Assembly: GCA_017431345.1 (NCBI GenBank) | Contig: JAFRLH010000014.1 | Coordinates: forward strand, 1 to 61,685 | Origin: Lachnospiraceae bacterium | Lineage (GTDB): Bacteria > Bacillota > Clostridia > Lachnospirales > Lachnospiraceae | Length of the DNA stretch: 61,685 nucleotides | Reading direction: 5' to 3' | Shown here: positions 52,702 through 61,280 of the stretch, in pieces | Layout of the letters: each line of letters opens with the position of its first letter | How positions within the stretch are numbered: the stretch's first letter is position 1 | Notes under the pieces: generated by a model | The model's database searches: none | The model's input: the letters and a program-made list of their open reading frames with translations, nothing else | Told to the model about the DNA's origin: nothing | Position numbers and translations under genes: made by a program

Positions 52702-55232
52702 GATCTTTCCTCCTTGATTCTGCGAATCTCTTTTATGACAAGTTTAATGTCTATCGGTTTTGCAATATGGCCGTTCATGCCGGCGTTCAGACACTCGGTG
52801 ACATTTTCCGAAAATGCGTCCGCCGTCATGGCGATGATCGGGATGGAAGAGGCCCACGAATCATCCAGTTTACGAATATTTCTTGTGGCTTCCAGGCCGT
52901 TCATCTCCGGCATCTGTATATCCATAAAGATAAGGTCATAGCTTCCTTCTGCCGCCTGCGTCATTATATCCACGCAGACACGTCCGTTTTCGGCGCGCTC
53001 CGTCGTGATCCCGAACATACCGAGCATGGCAGAAACGATCTCCCAGTTGATATCATTGTCCTCCGCAATGAGAATGTTCATTCCCTGGATGTCGGAATAG
53101 TCATTCTCCGGCTCAACAGATTTCACCTCGGTTCCAAGGAGCGCGTTGATCTTTTCGTACAGCTTGGAGCGGAACAGCGGTTTGCCGACAAAGCCGTCCG
53201 CGCCGGCTTCCTTCGCCATATCTTCAATATCCGACCAGTCATAGGCGGATACCAGCAGAATAGGCGTGCTCACTCCTGCTTCCGTACGGATCCGGTGGAT
53301 CGTTTCAATGCCGTCGAGATCCGGCATCTTCCAGTCAAGGATCACAACATTATAGTCCCGTCCTTCCTGATGCCGGCGCGTGATCATGCCGAGTGCTTCC
53401 ATACCGCTTCCGGCATGGTCGGCTTTTACGCCGAGAGACGCCAGGGTGTCAACCGCTGTTTCCAGAAGGATCTCATCGTCATCGACGACCAGGACATCCA
53501 TCGGATCAAGCACCATATCCTCCCGCTGCCGGTCCGCAATGGGAAGATCCAGCGTTACGGTAAAGGTCGTTCCTTTTCCCTGCTCACTCTCACAGTCTAT
53601 GGTACCTTCCATCAGGTCGACCATCTGTTTTGTGATGGCAAGACCAAGCCCGGTTCCCTGAATGCTGTTCACCCGGCTGTCTGTCTGGCGCGAGAACGGC
53701 TGATACATGTTTGCCATGAACTCCGGACTCATACCGATGCCGGTATCAGCGACCCGGTAGATCAGGCGTGCACAGCCGGGCTTCTGGCTTTCCTCCTCGC
53801 GCATGTCCACGCTGACGCGTCCGCCGGGCTCTGTGTACTTGATGGCGTTGGAAAGGATGTTGATATAGACCTGGTTCAGCCGGAGCTGGTCAGCATAGAA
53901 ATATTCTTTCTCCATCTGGCCGGTGCGGAAATTGAACTCGATATTCTTTTCCTTGATCATCGGCTGTGATATGTTCACGAGATTTTCCACTGTCTCCACA
54001 ATGGAGAAGGTCAGCGGGCTGAGATTCAGCTGTCCGCTCTCGACCTTGGAGATGTCCAGGATATCATTGATCAGCGTGAGCAGATGATTGCTGGCCATCG
54101 AGATCTTGCGCAGGTGTTCTCCTACCGATACAGGATCGCCGAGGTTCTTTTCCGCGATGGCCGTAAGGCCGATGATCGCGTTCATCGGCGTACGGATATC
54201 ATGGGACATCGTAGAGAGGAAATCGGTCTTCGCTTTGTTTGCCGCCGCCGCTTCTCTGGCTGCCGCCTGAAGTCTCTTGTTAAGATGAAGCATCACTGCC
54301 AGATCAAATACAAACAGAATCAGAAGGCCGGCAGCAACAAAACCGATCAGCATCCAGTTTTCGGTATTTACGTGCAGATCCTTCATTGGCATGAAGTTGA
54401 GGAACGTCCAGCCTCTTGCCGCGGCAACCGGGGTATAGGCGAGAATACATTCCTCGCCGCGGGAGTTGAACATGGTAAAAGAACCGGTCCCCGAAGTGAT
54501 TTTCTTAAAGAGATCCTGTGTAAAGGAAGGATCTGCAGCGTTGTAAGACTTGTAAAATTCAAAGAAACTGGAATTTTTGAAGGAATGACCCTTGATGATA
54601 TAATTCCCTTCCGCATCGATCATGGAGAGTTCGGCATTTTCAAGCTCTTCCTGCGGAACGATCCATCTCTGTTCCAGTTCTGATAGCGGCAGCACACGCA
54701 GCAATATGGCGTTTCTGGCTTCATCGGTCTGCGGATCATGAAGCGCAACAAAGTCGCAGAAGGCAATGGACTGTTCCCCGTTGACCGGGTTCGTAAAGGC
54801 ACGGGAAATGTTGGTGGATTCTCCTATATCATGGATCCAGCTCACATCTTTCAGCAGATCCATCCGTGCATAAGAAACAGCGTAATCGTCGGGGGTATCG
54901 CGGTTCGCTCTCGTGGACAGACCGGACAAAGTATCCTCATACACAATATGCGCGGAAGTGTTCGTCTGCACATGAGAGATCCGAATGAAGGAAGCTGCTT
55001 CTTCGAGGGTCATGTCCTGACTGTTGATATAGCGCGCCCACACATCGCAGATGTGCTGCTCGCCCGCCAGATAATTCTCAGTGACATGTTCCATGGTGAT
55101 CGTGGTATTTTCAAAATTTTCTATCTGCCTTCTGGTCGTTTCCCTGTTCGTATGGTGGGAATAAAGAACCACGAAGGTCAGCAGTGCAGCCGTTATGAGT
55201 ACATTGGCAATAATGATCCAGATTCTTTTCAT
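52698..55232 (-). CDS. Hybrid histidine kinase with two receiver domains
   Basis: The 844-residue protein begins at ATG 55232 after TAGGAGCGG. A membrane helix (about 5-25) is followed by an extracytoplasmic sensor of about 250 residues that resembles a Cache domain, then a second helix (about 295-315). A HisKA domain (FLSTMSHDIRTPMNAIIG) and an ATPase domain (NILSNAIKYTEP, GTGLGLAITKQ) follow. Two receiver domains come last, with phospho-acceptor Asp in VILDWKMPDLDG and IFMDIQMPEMNG. No HPt or DNA-binding output is attached and no response regulator is adjacent. The 3' end overlaps the solute-binding gene by 4 bases. Confidence 0.92.
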   Translation of the reverse strand: MKRIWIIIANVLITAALLTFVVLYSHHTNRETTRRQIENFENTTITMEHVTENYLAGEQHICDVWARYINSQDMTLEEAASFIRISHVQTNTSAHIVYEDTLSGLSTRANRDTPDDYAVSYARMDLLKDVSWIHDIGESTNISRAFTNPVNGEQSIAFCDFVALHDPQTDEARNAILLRVLPLSELEQRWIVPQEELENAELSMIDAEGNYIIKGHSFKNSSFFEFYKSYNAADPSFTQDLFKKITSGTGSFTMFNSRGEECILAYTPVAAARGWTFLNFMPMKDLHVNTENWMLIGFVAAGLLILFVFDLAVMLHLNKRLQAAAREAAAANKAKTDFLSTMSHDIRTPMNAIIGLTAIAEKNLGDPVSVGEHLRKISMASNHLLTLINDILDISKVESGQLNLSPLTFSIVETVENLVNISQPMIKEKNIEFNFRTGQMEKEYFYADQLRLNQVYINILSNAIKYTEPGGRVSVDMREEESQKPGCARLIYRVADTGIGMSPEFMANMYQPFSRQTDSRVNSIQGTGLGLAITKQMVDLMEGTIDCESEQGKGTTFTVTLDLPIADRQREDMVLDPMDVLVVDDDEILLETAVDTLASLGVKADHAGSGMEALGMITRRHQEGRDYNVVILDWKMPDLDGIETIHRIRTEAGVSTPILLVSAYDWSDIEDMAKEAGADGFVGKPLFRSKLYEKINALLGTEVKSVEPENDYSDIQGMNILIAEDNDINWEIVSAMLGMFGITTERAENGRVCVDIMTQAAEGSYDLIFMDIQMPEMNGLEATRNIRKLDDSWASSIPIIAMTADAFSENVTECLNAGMNGHIAKPIDIKLVIKEIRRIKEERS

Positions 55233-55416
55233 AGCATTTTCCGCTCCTACGGGGATCCTTTTCCGCACGCATCTGGCAATTATCAAAAGCAAGAGTATCG
55301 GGAATTGTATAGTACGTATTGTATCATAAGAAGCGGTGTTTTCATAGACGTTAAAATGGCATTCCTAATAATAGCCAGGACACCTGATCAGGCGCCTGGC
55401 TGCGTATAATGAAGTT

Positions 55417-55806
55417 TCAAATCTGACTGCACCGTGCCCTTTTGATTCGGCTGCTATAACAAATAATACCATCAGCCGCCGCCCGGAGCATCCTCAGTTC
55501 CTCATCAGACTTTGCATTGATGTCATCCGCGCGGGCGTACATACTGATCTCCGTGATCTTCGGCAGATAATGCTTCACCAGCTCACAGAAAAACCCGAGA
55601 ATCTCCGCACTGAGAAAAAACGGATTGCATCCCAGAAAGTGCATCCGGTTCCGCTCATCCTCAATCACCCGGAGAAGCCCGAGCTGCCGTTCAATATCCG
55701 GCAGTCCATAGATCTCCGTTTTATCGCGCCGGAAATCGCAGAACAGACATTTACCGTATCTTCCCATCAGCTCCCATATCAGGCCTGCTCCCCGGATAAT
55801 CTGCAC
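55417..55806 (-). pseudogene. Truncated radical SAM protein gene
   Basis: The 129-residue frame keeps only an inner part of a COG1032-like radical SAM protein. Present are the last two cysteines of the cluster motif (KCLFCDFRR; the first expected cysteine is missing), the FLGCNPFFLSAEIL segment and the ISMYARADDINAKSDEELRMLRAA segment. The following GIESG-type part is absent and the frame ends in a basic, unrelated tail. Its first codons overlap the end of the DUF523-GNAT gene and have no ribosome binding site. It is probably a decayed gene. Confidence 0.6.
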
Positions 55807-56693
55807 ACCATAATATATTCCTGGTCATTTTCATCGGTTATCTCAAAACCGACATTCTTATACATCCCGACTGCATAATTCGCTTTCTGCACAGCCAGTG
55901 ACGCCTTCCCATAACCCTGTTCTTTCAGCAGGGAAAGCATATCCCGCATCAGCCGGGTGCCAATTCCCTGTCCCCTGTATTCCGGAAGCAGAGAGATGGC
56001 AAATGACGGCGTTTCGTCATCCACATGACCATAATCATTCATGATCCTTGTCCATACAGCCCCTATGACCCGGCCGTCTGCTTCAGCCGCAAGGCAATGA
56101 TCTGCCGTGCCGCTGCCAAAACCATCATAATAGAGCCGCAGTTCCGGACGTTCCACGATATCCCTTGCGGGCGGCGCTGTTCCTTCCGGAATGAAGATCG
56201 CTTCGTAAAGAAATACTTTCAGTAAATCCGTTTCTTCAGGCTGCAGTTCCCGGATCACTATGCCTTCATAGATTTCGGCCAGATCCTGCACATCCAAACA
56301 CCGGAATCCGTTCTCCATCAGGAGCTGCGCTGTCACGCCGGCTCCAGCCGTCAGCGTTCCGGTAAACGTGCCGTCATATCGCTGCTTTACGCCGCAGCTG
56401 GGGCTCCGTGACTGCAGTATGATCAGATCCGGTTTCTCGCGTATAGCTGTTTCGAGGCATTTCGCGGCACCGGCACGGAATTCATTATCTGCGATCCGGC
56501 CGTCTCTGGCTGTGACCACACCGTCCCTGATCTCGGAAGGAACACGCGGTGTAGGAAGGCCGCCCATCTGCTCAGGGCAGACAGTGATCACGTCATTTTC
56601 CGCCATCAGCCGCAGGATTTTTTCGTTCCGGTTGTTTCCGCCGTTATACTTACAATTCTCACCTGTCAGGCAGGCACTTACCATGATCTTCAT
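55779..56693 (-). CDS. DUF523-GNAT fusion protein
   Basis: The 304-residue protein combines an N-terminal DUF523 domain (residues 1-140; MVSACLTGENCKYNGGNN, VCPEQMGGLPTPR, SPSCG) with a C-terminal GNAT acetyltransferase (about 155-300; LLPEYRGQGIGTRLMRDML as acetyl-CoA loop). DUF523 is a conserved Cys-containing domain of unknown function, also called YbbK-like. The ATG at 56693 overlaps the stop of the peptide deformylase gene (ATGA), so the two are translationally coupled. The target of acetylation is unknown. Confidence 0.85.
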   Translation of the reverse strand: MKIMVSACLTGENCKYNGGNNRNEKILRLMAENDVITVCPEQMGGLPTPRVPSEIRDGVVTARDGRIADNEFRAGAAKCLETAIREKPDLIILQSRSPSCGVKQRYDGTFTGTLTAGAGVTAQLLMENGFRCLDVQDLAEIYEGIVIRELQPEETDLLKVFLYEAIFIPEGTAPPARDIVERPELRLYYDGFGSGTADHCLAAEADGRVIGAVWTRIMNDYGHVDDETPSFAISLLPEYRGQGIGTRLMRDMLSLLKEQGYGKASLAVQKANYAVGMYKNVGFEITDENDQEYIMVCRLSGEQA

Positions 56694-57100
56694 ATGATGA
56701 TCCCCGCAAGGTGGTCGCATTCATGCTGGATGATCTGCGCCGTCCACCCGGAAAAAGCCTGCCGGTGTTTTTTCCAGCTGCTGTCATAGTATTCGACTTC
56801 GATATTCTGATACCGTGTCGTCTTCCGGACGCCGGTCAGGGACAGGCAGCCTTCCTCCGTCTCATAGGGCGTATCCTTCTTCACTATGACAGGGTTATAC
56901 ATCACGACATTCATGATGCCCATGTTCACAATGATGATCCTTTTCTTTACCCCGATCATGTTGGCAGCCATGCCGACGCAGTGATCCTGATTAGCCCGCA
57001 GGGTATCCATGAGATCCTGCCCGACGGACAGATCCTGCCTTGTGGCTGCCCCGGATTTCTGACCGAGGAAGAATACGTCTTTTACTATCGGTCTGATCAT
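56690..57100 (-). CDS. def: Peptide deformylase, short variant form
   Basis: The 136-residue protein keeps metal ligands C85 (EEGCLSL), H126 and H130 and the catalytic E127 (QHECDH). Motif 1, normally G-x-G-x-A-A-x-Q, reads VGMAANMIG, so N47 stands where the oxyanion-stabilising Gln is expected. It is shorter than the 150-170 residues of typical enzymes. It may be a second, divergent deformylase; the housekeeping one would lie elsewhere. It is the first gene of a two-gene operon with the DUF523-GNAT fusion. AGGTGACT lies before the start. Confidence 0.8.
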   Translation of the reverse strand: MIRPIVKDVFFLGQKSGAATRQDLSVGQDLMDTLRANQDHCVGMAANMIGVKKRIIIVNMGIMNVVMYNPVIVKKDTPYETEEGCLSLTGVRKTTRYQNIEVEYYDSSWKKHRQAFSGWTAQIIQHECDHLAGIII

Positions 57101-57173
57101 CTGCAGTCACCTCCGGGATACGATGAAACTCATGACACTGTCTTTGTCTGAACAATGATATAAATGATCTGCT

Positions 57174-57281
57174 TTACAATGTTTTTTCCCGGCAGCTGAC
57201 GCCAAAGGCTTCCATAGATTTGATGATCAGCCGGACTGTTGTCGCGGCAGGGCATTCGGGCAGTTCAGCTTTTGTTTTCAT
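57174..57281 (-). pseudogene. Internally deleted HxlR-type regulator gene
   Basis: A 35-codon frame with a good GGAAGGAG site begins MKTKAELPECPAATTVRLI, the start of HxlR winged-helix regulators. It then jumps to KSMEAFGVSCREKTL, which resembles their last helix. About 70 residues holding the winged helix are missing, so it cannot bind DNA in the usual way. It looks like an in-frame internal deletion. Confidence 0.5.
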
Positions 57282-57445
57282 GAGATACTCCTTCCATTGC
57301 CGTACTAAACAGTATCGTTATCTGAAAACGTCGTATTTTTGCATTGGTTTAAAATCAGATGCTGCATTCTTTTAGAATGTAACATACATGGATGCATTTG
57401 TCGACGGGTTACAAAAAGGTGCCTATGTTATAAAAAAGTGCGTTC
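57282..57445. other. Intergenic region with no gene seen
   Basis: The stretch between the HxlR remnant and the macrodomain promoter is AT-rich. I see no reading frame, tRNA or clear hairpin in it. Confidence 0.5.
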
Positions 57446-57474
57446 TTGTGAGTCGTCTGCTGTCCGTTTATAAT
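57446..57474 (+). promoter_or_regulatory. Promoter of the macrodomain region
   Basis: TTGTGA (57446-57451), a 17-base spacer and a perfect TATAAT (57469-57474) lie 80 bases before the truncated macrodomain ATG. Since no terminator is seen before the HTH, macrodomain and SirTM genes, this promoter may now drive the whole acquired block. Confidence 0.65.
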
Positions 57475-57553
57475 GAAGGAATGGGGGGTGCTTTTTGAGT
57501 GCCTCCGCCTGACTGCGGACGATATACTTGTCATTCCTGAAGGAGAAACACTC

Positions 57554-57994
57554 ATGAACCAGAATGAACGCCTGGATTATTTATTGGAACAGTTTAAAGA
57601 GGATTCCGGAGAATACCGGAACCTGGAGACCCCGGCGGATCCGGTGGGCAAGAAATGTATTCTGCGGTCTCTGATGAATATTCGTATGCCCCGCATGATA
57701 GCTCCCTCCGTCCTGGCTGTTCAGGACGAGTACCTGAAGGAGCGTAACCGGGAAAACGGGATCGTGGAGATCAAAGATATTCCGACGATCGCCGATCAGG
57801 GAAGCCGGCATGCCCATGCAGGGATTATCTCCATCTGGCAGGGAGACATTACAAGACTTGCGGCTGATGCCATTGTGAACGCGGCGAATTCTCAGATGCT
57901 GGGCTGCTTTGTGCCGATGCATACCTGTATCGACAAAGCGGCACCTACCTCAATCACACAGGTATACAACAAAAGAATGGCAAGGTGCTCGTAA
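57554..57994 (+). pseudogene. Truncated zinc-macrodomain (ADP-ribose hydrolase) gene
   Basis: The first 127 codons match the N-terminal extension and first third of SAV0325/SpyMacroD-type zinc macrodomains, with WQGDITRLAADAIVNAAN near residue 95 and the zinc loop C118, H123 and C125. Homology stops right after HTCID, and an unrelated tail of 19 codons follows. The catalytic second half is gone. AAGGAG precedes the ATG at 57554. Base composition is like the rest of the chromosome, unlike the following genes. An intact, diverged homologue lies at 59426-60208. Confidence 0.8.
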
Positions 57995-59439
57995 ACCTTG
58001 CATTACCTATGCTTATGCCGGATGAAGACGCTAGGCCAGGAATTAAACTGGAATTTATAAGAAGACAAAAAGGGATTAGTAGAAAAGAACTTGCTGATAA
58101 ATTAGAAATTGCTCCAGGGGCTTTGTTTAATCTTGAAAATGGATTTAATCCAATCCATTTTGATGATGCATTGAAACTTGGAAATGCACTTGACGTTGAA
58201 CCAGATATCTTTATTGATGAAAGTGCAAGGTTTTGTGCTTCAGGTTATGGAGAGAAGATAAGAATTATTCGACGAGCTTGTGACGCAACTCAGGAAGAGT
58301 TTTCTAAAATGATTGGTGTTACCCGATCGACTTTATCCTGCTGGGAAGCAGAAATTGGTGAGTACCATCCAAGTTCAGTATTCTATTACAAACTGAAAGA
58401 AATTGCTGAAGAAAAAAATATAGATATTAACCGTCTTAATAGTGATCCAGACAGCTTCAACGATGATTATGAACTGTTCTTAACAGGAGACTATGGTAAA
58501 AAAATAAAATATATCCGTTCTGCTTATGGTGTAACACAGACAGAGTTTTGTAATATGATTGGATATACAAGTGGGACATCATCATGTAATTGGGAATCCA
58601 TGACTGAGAAACCGCTTCGAAAGGCCTATAATAGGATAAAGTTTGTGGCAGAAGCAAAGGGTATAGACATTAACAAGCTAAATGCTAATCCGGATTATTA
58701 TAAGGACGAGTATTCAAGATTTGTAGAGAAGAATAGTGGCGCTAAGATTAGATATATCAGATTGCAGTACAGAGCTTTTACTGATGACTTTGGTAAAATG
58801 CTAGGTTGTTCAGGAAATGCTGTTTGTACATGGGAACGAGGTCAATGTATCATGGGGCGCCAGTATTTCGATGAGTTAAAGAAACTTGCAGAAGCAAAAG
58901 AAATCAATCTTGAGAGTTTAGATTACAATCCTGATGTATTCAAAGATGATTACGATAGGTTCTGTGTAACAGGTTGTGGAAAGAAATTAAGATATATCAG
59001 AAATATCTGTGGAATGTCGGCAGAAAAGTATGCAGAAGTTATTGGAGTAAGCAGGCAAACTATTTTTATCTGGGAGTCTGAATTAGTTCAAAGAGGAACA
59101 ATCAGAAGACCTGGAAGAGAAAATTTTGAAAAAATCAAACAAGTAGCTATAGAACATGGGATTGATTTAGACACAATAGATGAGGAACTGGCCAAGGTTG
59201 ATGATTATGAAGTTTTTTGCCAAAACGGATTTGGAGCTAAGATAAAGTCTCTTAGAAATGTATATGGAATGTCACAGCGTGCATTTTCAGAGCTCGTTGG
59301 AGTTTCTGTTGAGACGATTAGTAGATGGGAACGTGAGGGCAAAGTTAGAGGAAAAATAGCGTTTCCATCTAAGGAAAGGTTCCGAGAATTTAAGAGATTG
59401 GCAGAAGAGAAAGGAGTTGATTTTCTTGAATCATGCTGA
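57985..59439 (+). CDS. Protein of six tandem XRE helix-turn-helix units
   Basis: The 484-residue protein is built from six XRE-like units beginning near residues 19, 89, 171, 252, 332 and 417. Each opens with a G-x-K-I/L-x-x-I/L-R pattern, has a helix-turn-helix such as TQEEFSKMIGVTRSTLSCWE or SQRAFSELVGVSVETISRWE, and units 2-5 end with a D-D-Y-x-x-F spacer. No other domain is present. The start is uncertain: GTG 57985 overlaps the broken macrodomain frame, ATG 58009 and 58015 are alternatives, none has a good ribosome site, and the frame stays open upstream. The gene is AT-rich. Its 3' end overlaps the macrodomain gene by 14 bases. I do not recognise a named family. Confidence 0.8.
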   Translation: MLVNLALPMLMPDEDARPGIKLEFIRRQKGISRKELADKLEIAPGALFNLENGFNPIHFDDALKLGNALDVEPDIFIDESARFCASGYGEKIRIIRRACDATQEEFSKMIGVTRSTLSCWEAEIGEYHPSSVFYYKLKEIAEEKNIDINRLNSDPDSFNDDYELFLTGDYGKKIKYIRSAYGVTQTEFCNMIGYTSGTSSCNWESMTEKPLRKAYNRIKFVAEAKGIDINKLNANPDYYKDEYSRFVEKNSGAKIRYIRLQYRAFTDDFGKMLGCSGNAVCTWERGQCIMGRQYFDELKKLAEAKEINLESLDYNPDVFKDDYDRFCVTGCGKKLRYIRNICGMSAEKYAEVIGVSRQTIFIWESELVQRGTIRRPGRENFEKIKQVAIEHGIDLDTIDEELAKVDDYEVFCQNGFGAKIKSLRNVYGMSQRAFSELVGVSVETISRWEREGKVRGKIAFPSKERFREFKRLAEEKGVDFLESC

Positions 59440-60208
59440 GCAAAGAGTATGGATGATTCAGCAACTGCTGGATGAAGATTTAAATTATAAAGGCTATACA
59501 ATTCCTAATGATACTAATGAGCAGAAAGATATGCTCAGAGCACTTATGAATGTTAGAGAACCTAAGCCTATTAGTCAGGAATTTCTTGATATTCAGGATG
59601 AATATCTTAAAGAAGAGAATAATTCTGTAAAAATTACAGATGTGAATGATTTAACTCCTACCAAAAACGATGACAGATTATATCTTTGGCAGGGAGATAT
59701 AACTGCATTAAGGATTTCAGCAATCACGAATCCTGCCAATGACCGTATGTGTGGATGTTTTCAGCCGCTTCATTCCTGCGCGGATAACATTATTCACTCA
59801 AAATCTGGAGTTCAGCTTCGCGGCGAATGTTTTAGAATAATGAAAAAGCAGGGACATCCGGAACCTACAGGACAAGCCAAAATAACTCCAGCATACAACC
59901 TACCATGTGATTATATTCTTCATACAGTTGGACCAATTGTTCAGGGACCATTAACAAAGAAGCATGAAGATTTGCTTGCTTCTTGCTATAAGTCGTGCCT
60001 TGATCTTGCGGATAAGAATGGAGTTACTGAGATAGCTTTTTGCTGTATCTCTACTGGAGTATTTATGTTCCCAAATCAGAGAGCTGCTGAGATTGCTGTA
60101 GAGACAGTTAAAAATTGGCTTGATGAGACAGGCAGTGAGATGAAGATTGTTTTCAATGTATTTAAGGATCTTGATTTTGAAATATATGAAAAACTGTTAA
60201 ATGGTTAA
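59426..60208 (+). CDS. Zinc-containing macrodomain protein (protein-ADP-ribose hydrolase type)
   Basis: The 260-residue protein has the N-terminal helical extension of SirTM-linked macrodomains (NHAEQRVWMIQQLLDED). The macrodomain then shows GDITALRISAITNPAN near residue 90, zinc-loop residues C111, H116 and C118 (GCFQPLHSC), and CCISTGVFMFP near 207. Family members remove ADP-ribose from proteins modified by SirTM. Translation most likely begins at TTG 59426, because AAGGAG lies 9 bases before it inside the preceding gene and the protein then aligns with its relatives. The SirTM gene follows after 20 bases. Composition is AT-rich. Confidence 0.88.
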   Translation: MNHAEQRVWMIQQLLDEDLNYKGYTIPNDTNEQKDMLRALMNVREPKPISQEFLDIQDEYLKEENNSVKITDVNDLTPTKNDDRLYLWQGDITALRISAITNPANDRMCGCFQPLHSCADNIIHSKSGVQLRGECFRIMKKQGHPEPTGQAKITPAYNLPCDYILHTVGPIVQGPLTKKHEDLLASCYKSCLDLADKNGVTEIAFCCISTGVFMFPNQRAAEIAVETVKNWLDETGSEMKIVFNVFKDLDFEIYEKLLNG

Positions 60209-60228
60209 GCTATAAGGAGTGTTTTATA

Positions 60229-61224
60229 ATGACAACGGCTAAGATCAGATCGTTTCAGCCAAATGGATATCAGGAAACAATAAAAAAAGGTTTAAGTGCC
60301 ATACATAGCTTTAACAGCGGTATGTCCCTTGGGAAAGATGATGATACAGAGCAGCTTGACAGATTAAAAGAAGAAATAAAGACTGCTGATGCTATTGTTA
60401 TTGGAGCCGGGGCAGGACTTTCTACTTCCGCAGGGTTTACGTACAGTGGAGACCGGTTTAAAAAGTGGTTTTCTGATTTTGAAGAAAAATATGGTTTTCA
60501 AGACATGTATTCAGGCGGGTTTTACCCATACAAAACCAAGGAAGAGTTCTGGGCATATTGGTCAAGATATATCTACATCAACAGATACCTTGATGCACCT
60601 AAAGATACTTATACAAAGCTTTATAACCTTGTTAAGGATAAAGATTACTTTGTGATTACTACAAACGTGGATCATTGCTTTCAGAAAGCAGGCTTTGATA
60701 AGAAAAGATTATTTTACACTCAGGGAGATTATGGTCTGTTTCAAAGTTTGAATCCTGCAATTAGGGAAAACTTTAATAATGAAGACTGGGTGATGAATGC
60801 CATGGAATCTCAGGGATTTGTTAAGGATGGGAATGGAATTTTTGCAATACCATCTGGTGGTGGAGTCAGAATTGAAATTGACAGCAGTTTGATTCCAAAG
60901 TGCCCGATTGATGGTAGTGATGTTACCATTAATCTTAGAAGTGATGATACATTCCTTGAAGATGAAGGCTGGCATAGAGCATCAGCGGCTTATTCTGATT
61001 TCCTTAGAAGACATGAAACCCTGCATGTGCTTTTCCTGGAGCTTGGGGTAGGCAGCAATACACCAGTAATAATCAAGTATCCATTCTGGCAAATGACAAT
61101 GGAAAATGAAAAAGCTACATATGCATGCTTGAATTACAAAGAGGCATACTGTCCCAAAGAGATAGAAGATAGGAGCGTATGCATTAACAGTGATATAGAT
61201 GAGCTTTTGGATAAACTGGCATAA
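60229..61224 (+). CDS. Class M sirtuin (SirTM), putative protein ADP-ribosyltransferase
   Basis: The 331-residue protein has the NAD-binding sirtuin loop GAGAGLSTSAGF (59-70), TTNVDHCFQKAGF (144-156) and TQGDYGLFQ (164-172). The catalytic His of deacetylase sirtuins is replaced, as in SirTMs, which transfer ADP-ribose instead. Of the zinc-knuckle cysteines only one of the usual pair remains here (KCPIDGS). SirTMs of Staphylococcus and Streptococcus act with a macrodomain, a GcvH-like carrier and an LplA2 ligase; here only the macrodomain is in view. TAAGGAG precedes the ATG. A terminator follows. Confidence 0.9.
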   Translation: MTTAKIRSFQPNGYQETIKKGLSAIHSFNSGMSLGKDDDTEQLDRLKEEIKTADAIVIGAGAGLSTSAGFTYSGDRFKKWFSDFEEKYGFQDMYSGGFYPYKTKEEFWAYWSRYIYINRYLDAPKDTYTKLYNLVKDKDYFVITTNVDHCFQKAGFDKKRLFYTQGDYGLFQSLNPAIRENFNNEDWVMNAMESQGFVKDGNGIFAIPSGGGVRIEIDSSLIPKCPIDGSDVTINLRSDDTFLEDEGWHRASAAYSDFLRRHETLHVLFLELGVGSNTPVIIKYPFWQMTMENEKATYACLNYKEAYCPKEIEDRSVCINSDIDELLDKLA

Positions 61225-61254
61225 TTTCATAAAAAGAAAGAAATTATCGGTATT

Positions 61255-61280
61255 AAAGGGAGATACATTTCTCCCTTTTT
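61255..61280 (+). terminator. Terminator of the SirTM block
   Basis: AAAGGGAGA (61255-61263) pairs with TCTCCCTTT (61270-61278) and T continues. It lies about 30 bases after the SirTM stop. The gap 61281-61504 beyond it shows no gene I can support. Confidence 0.88.
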
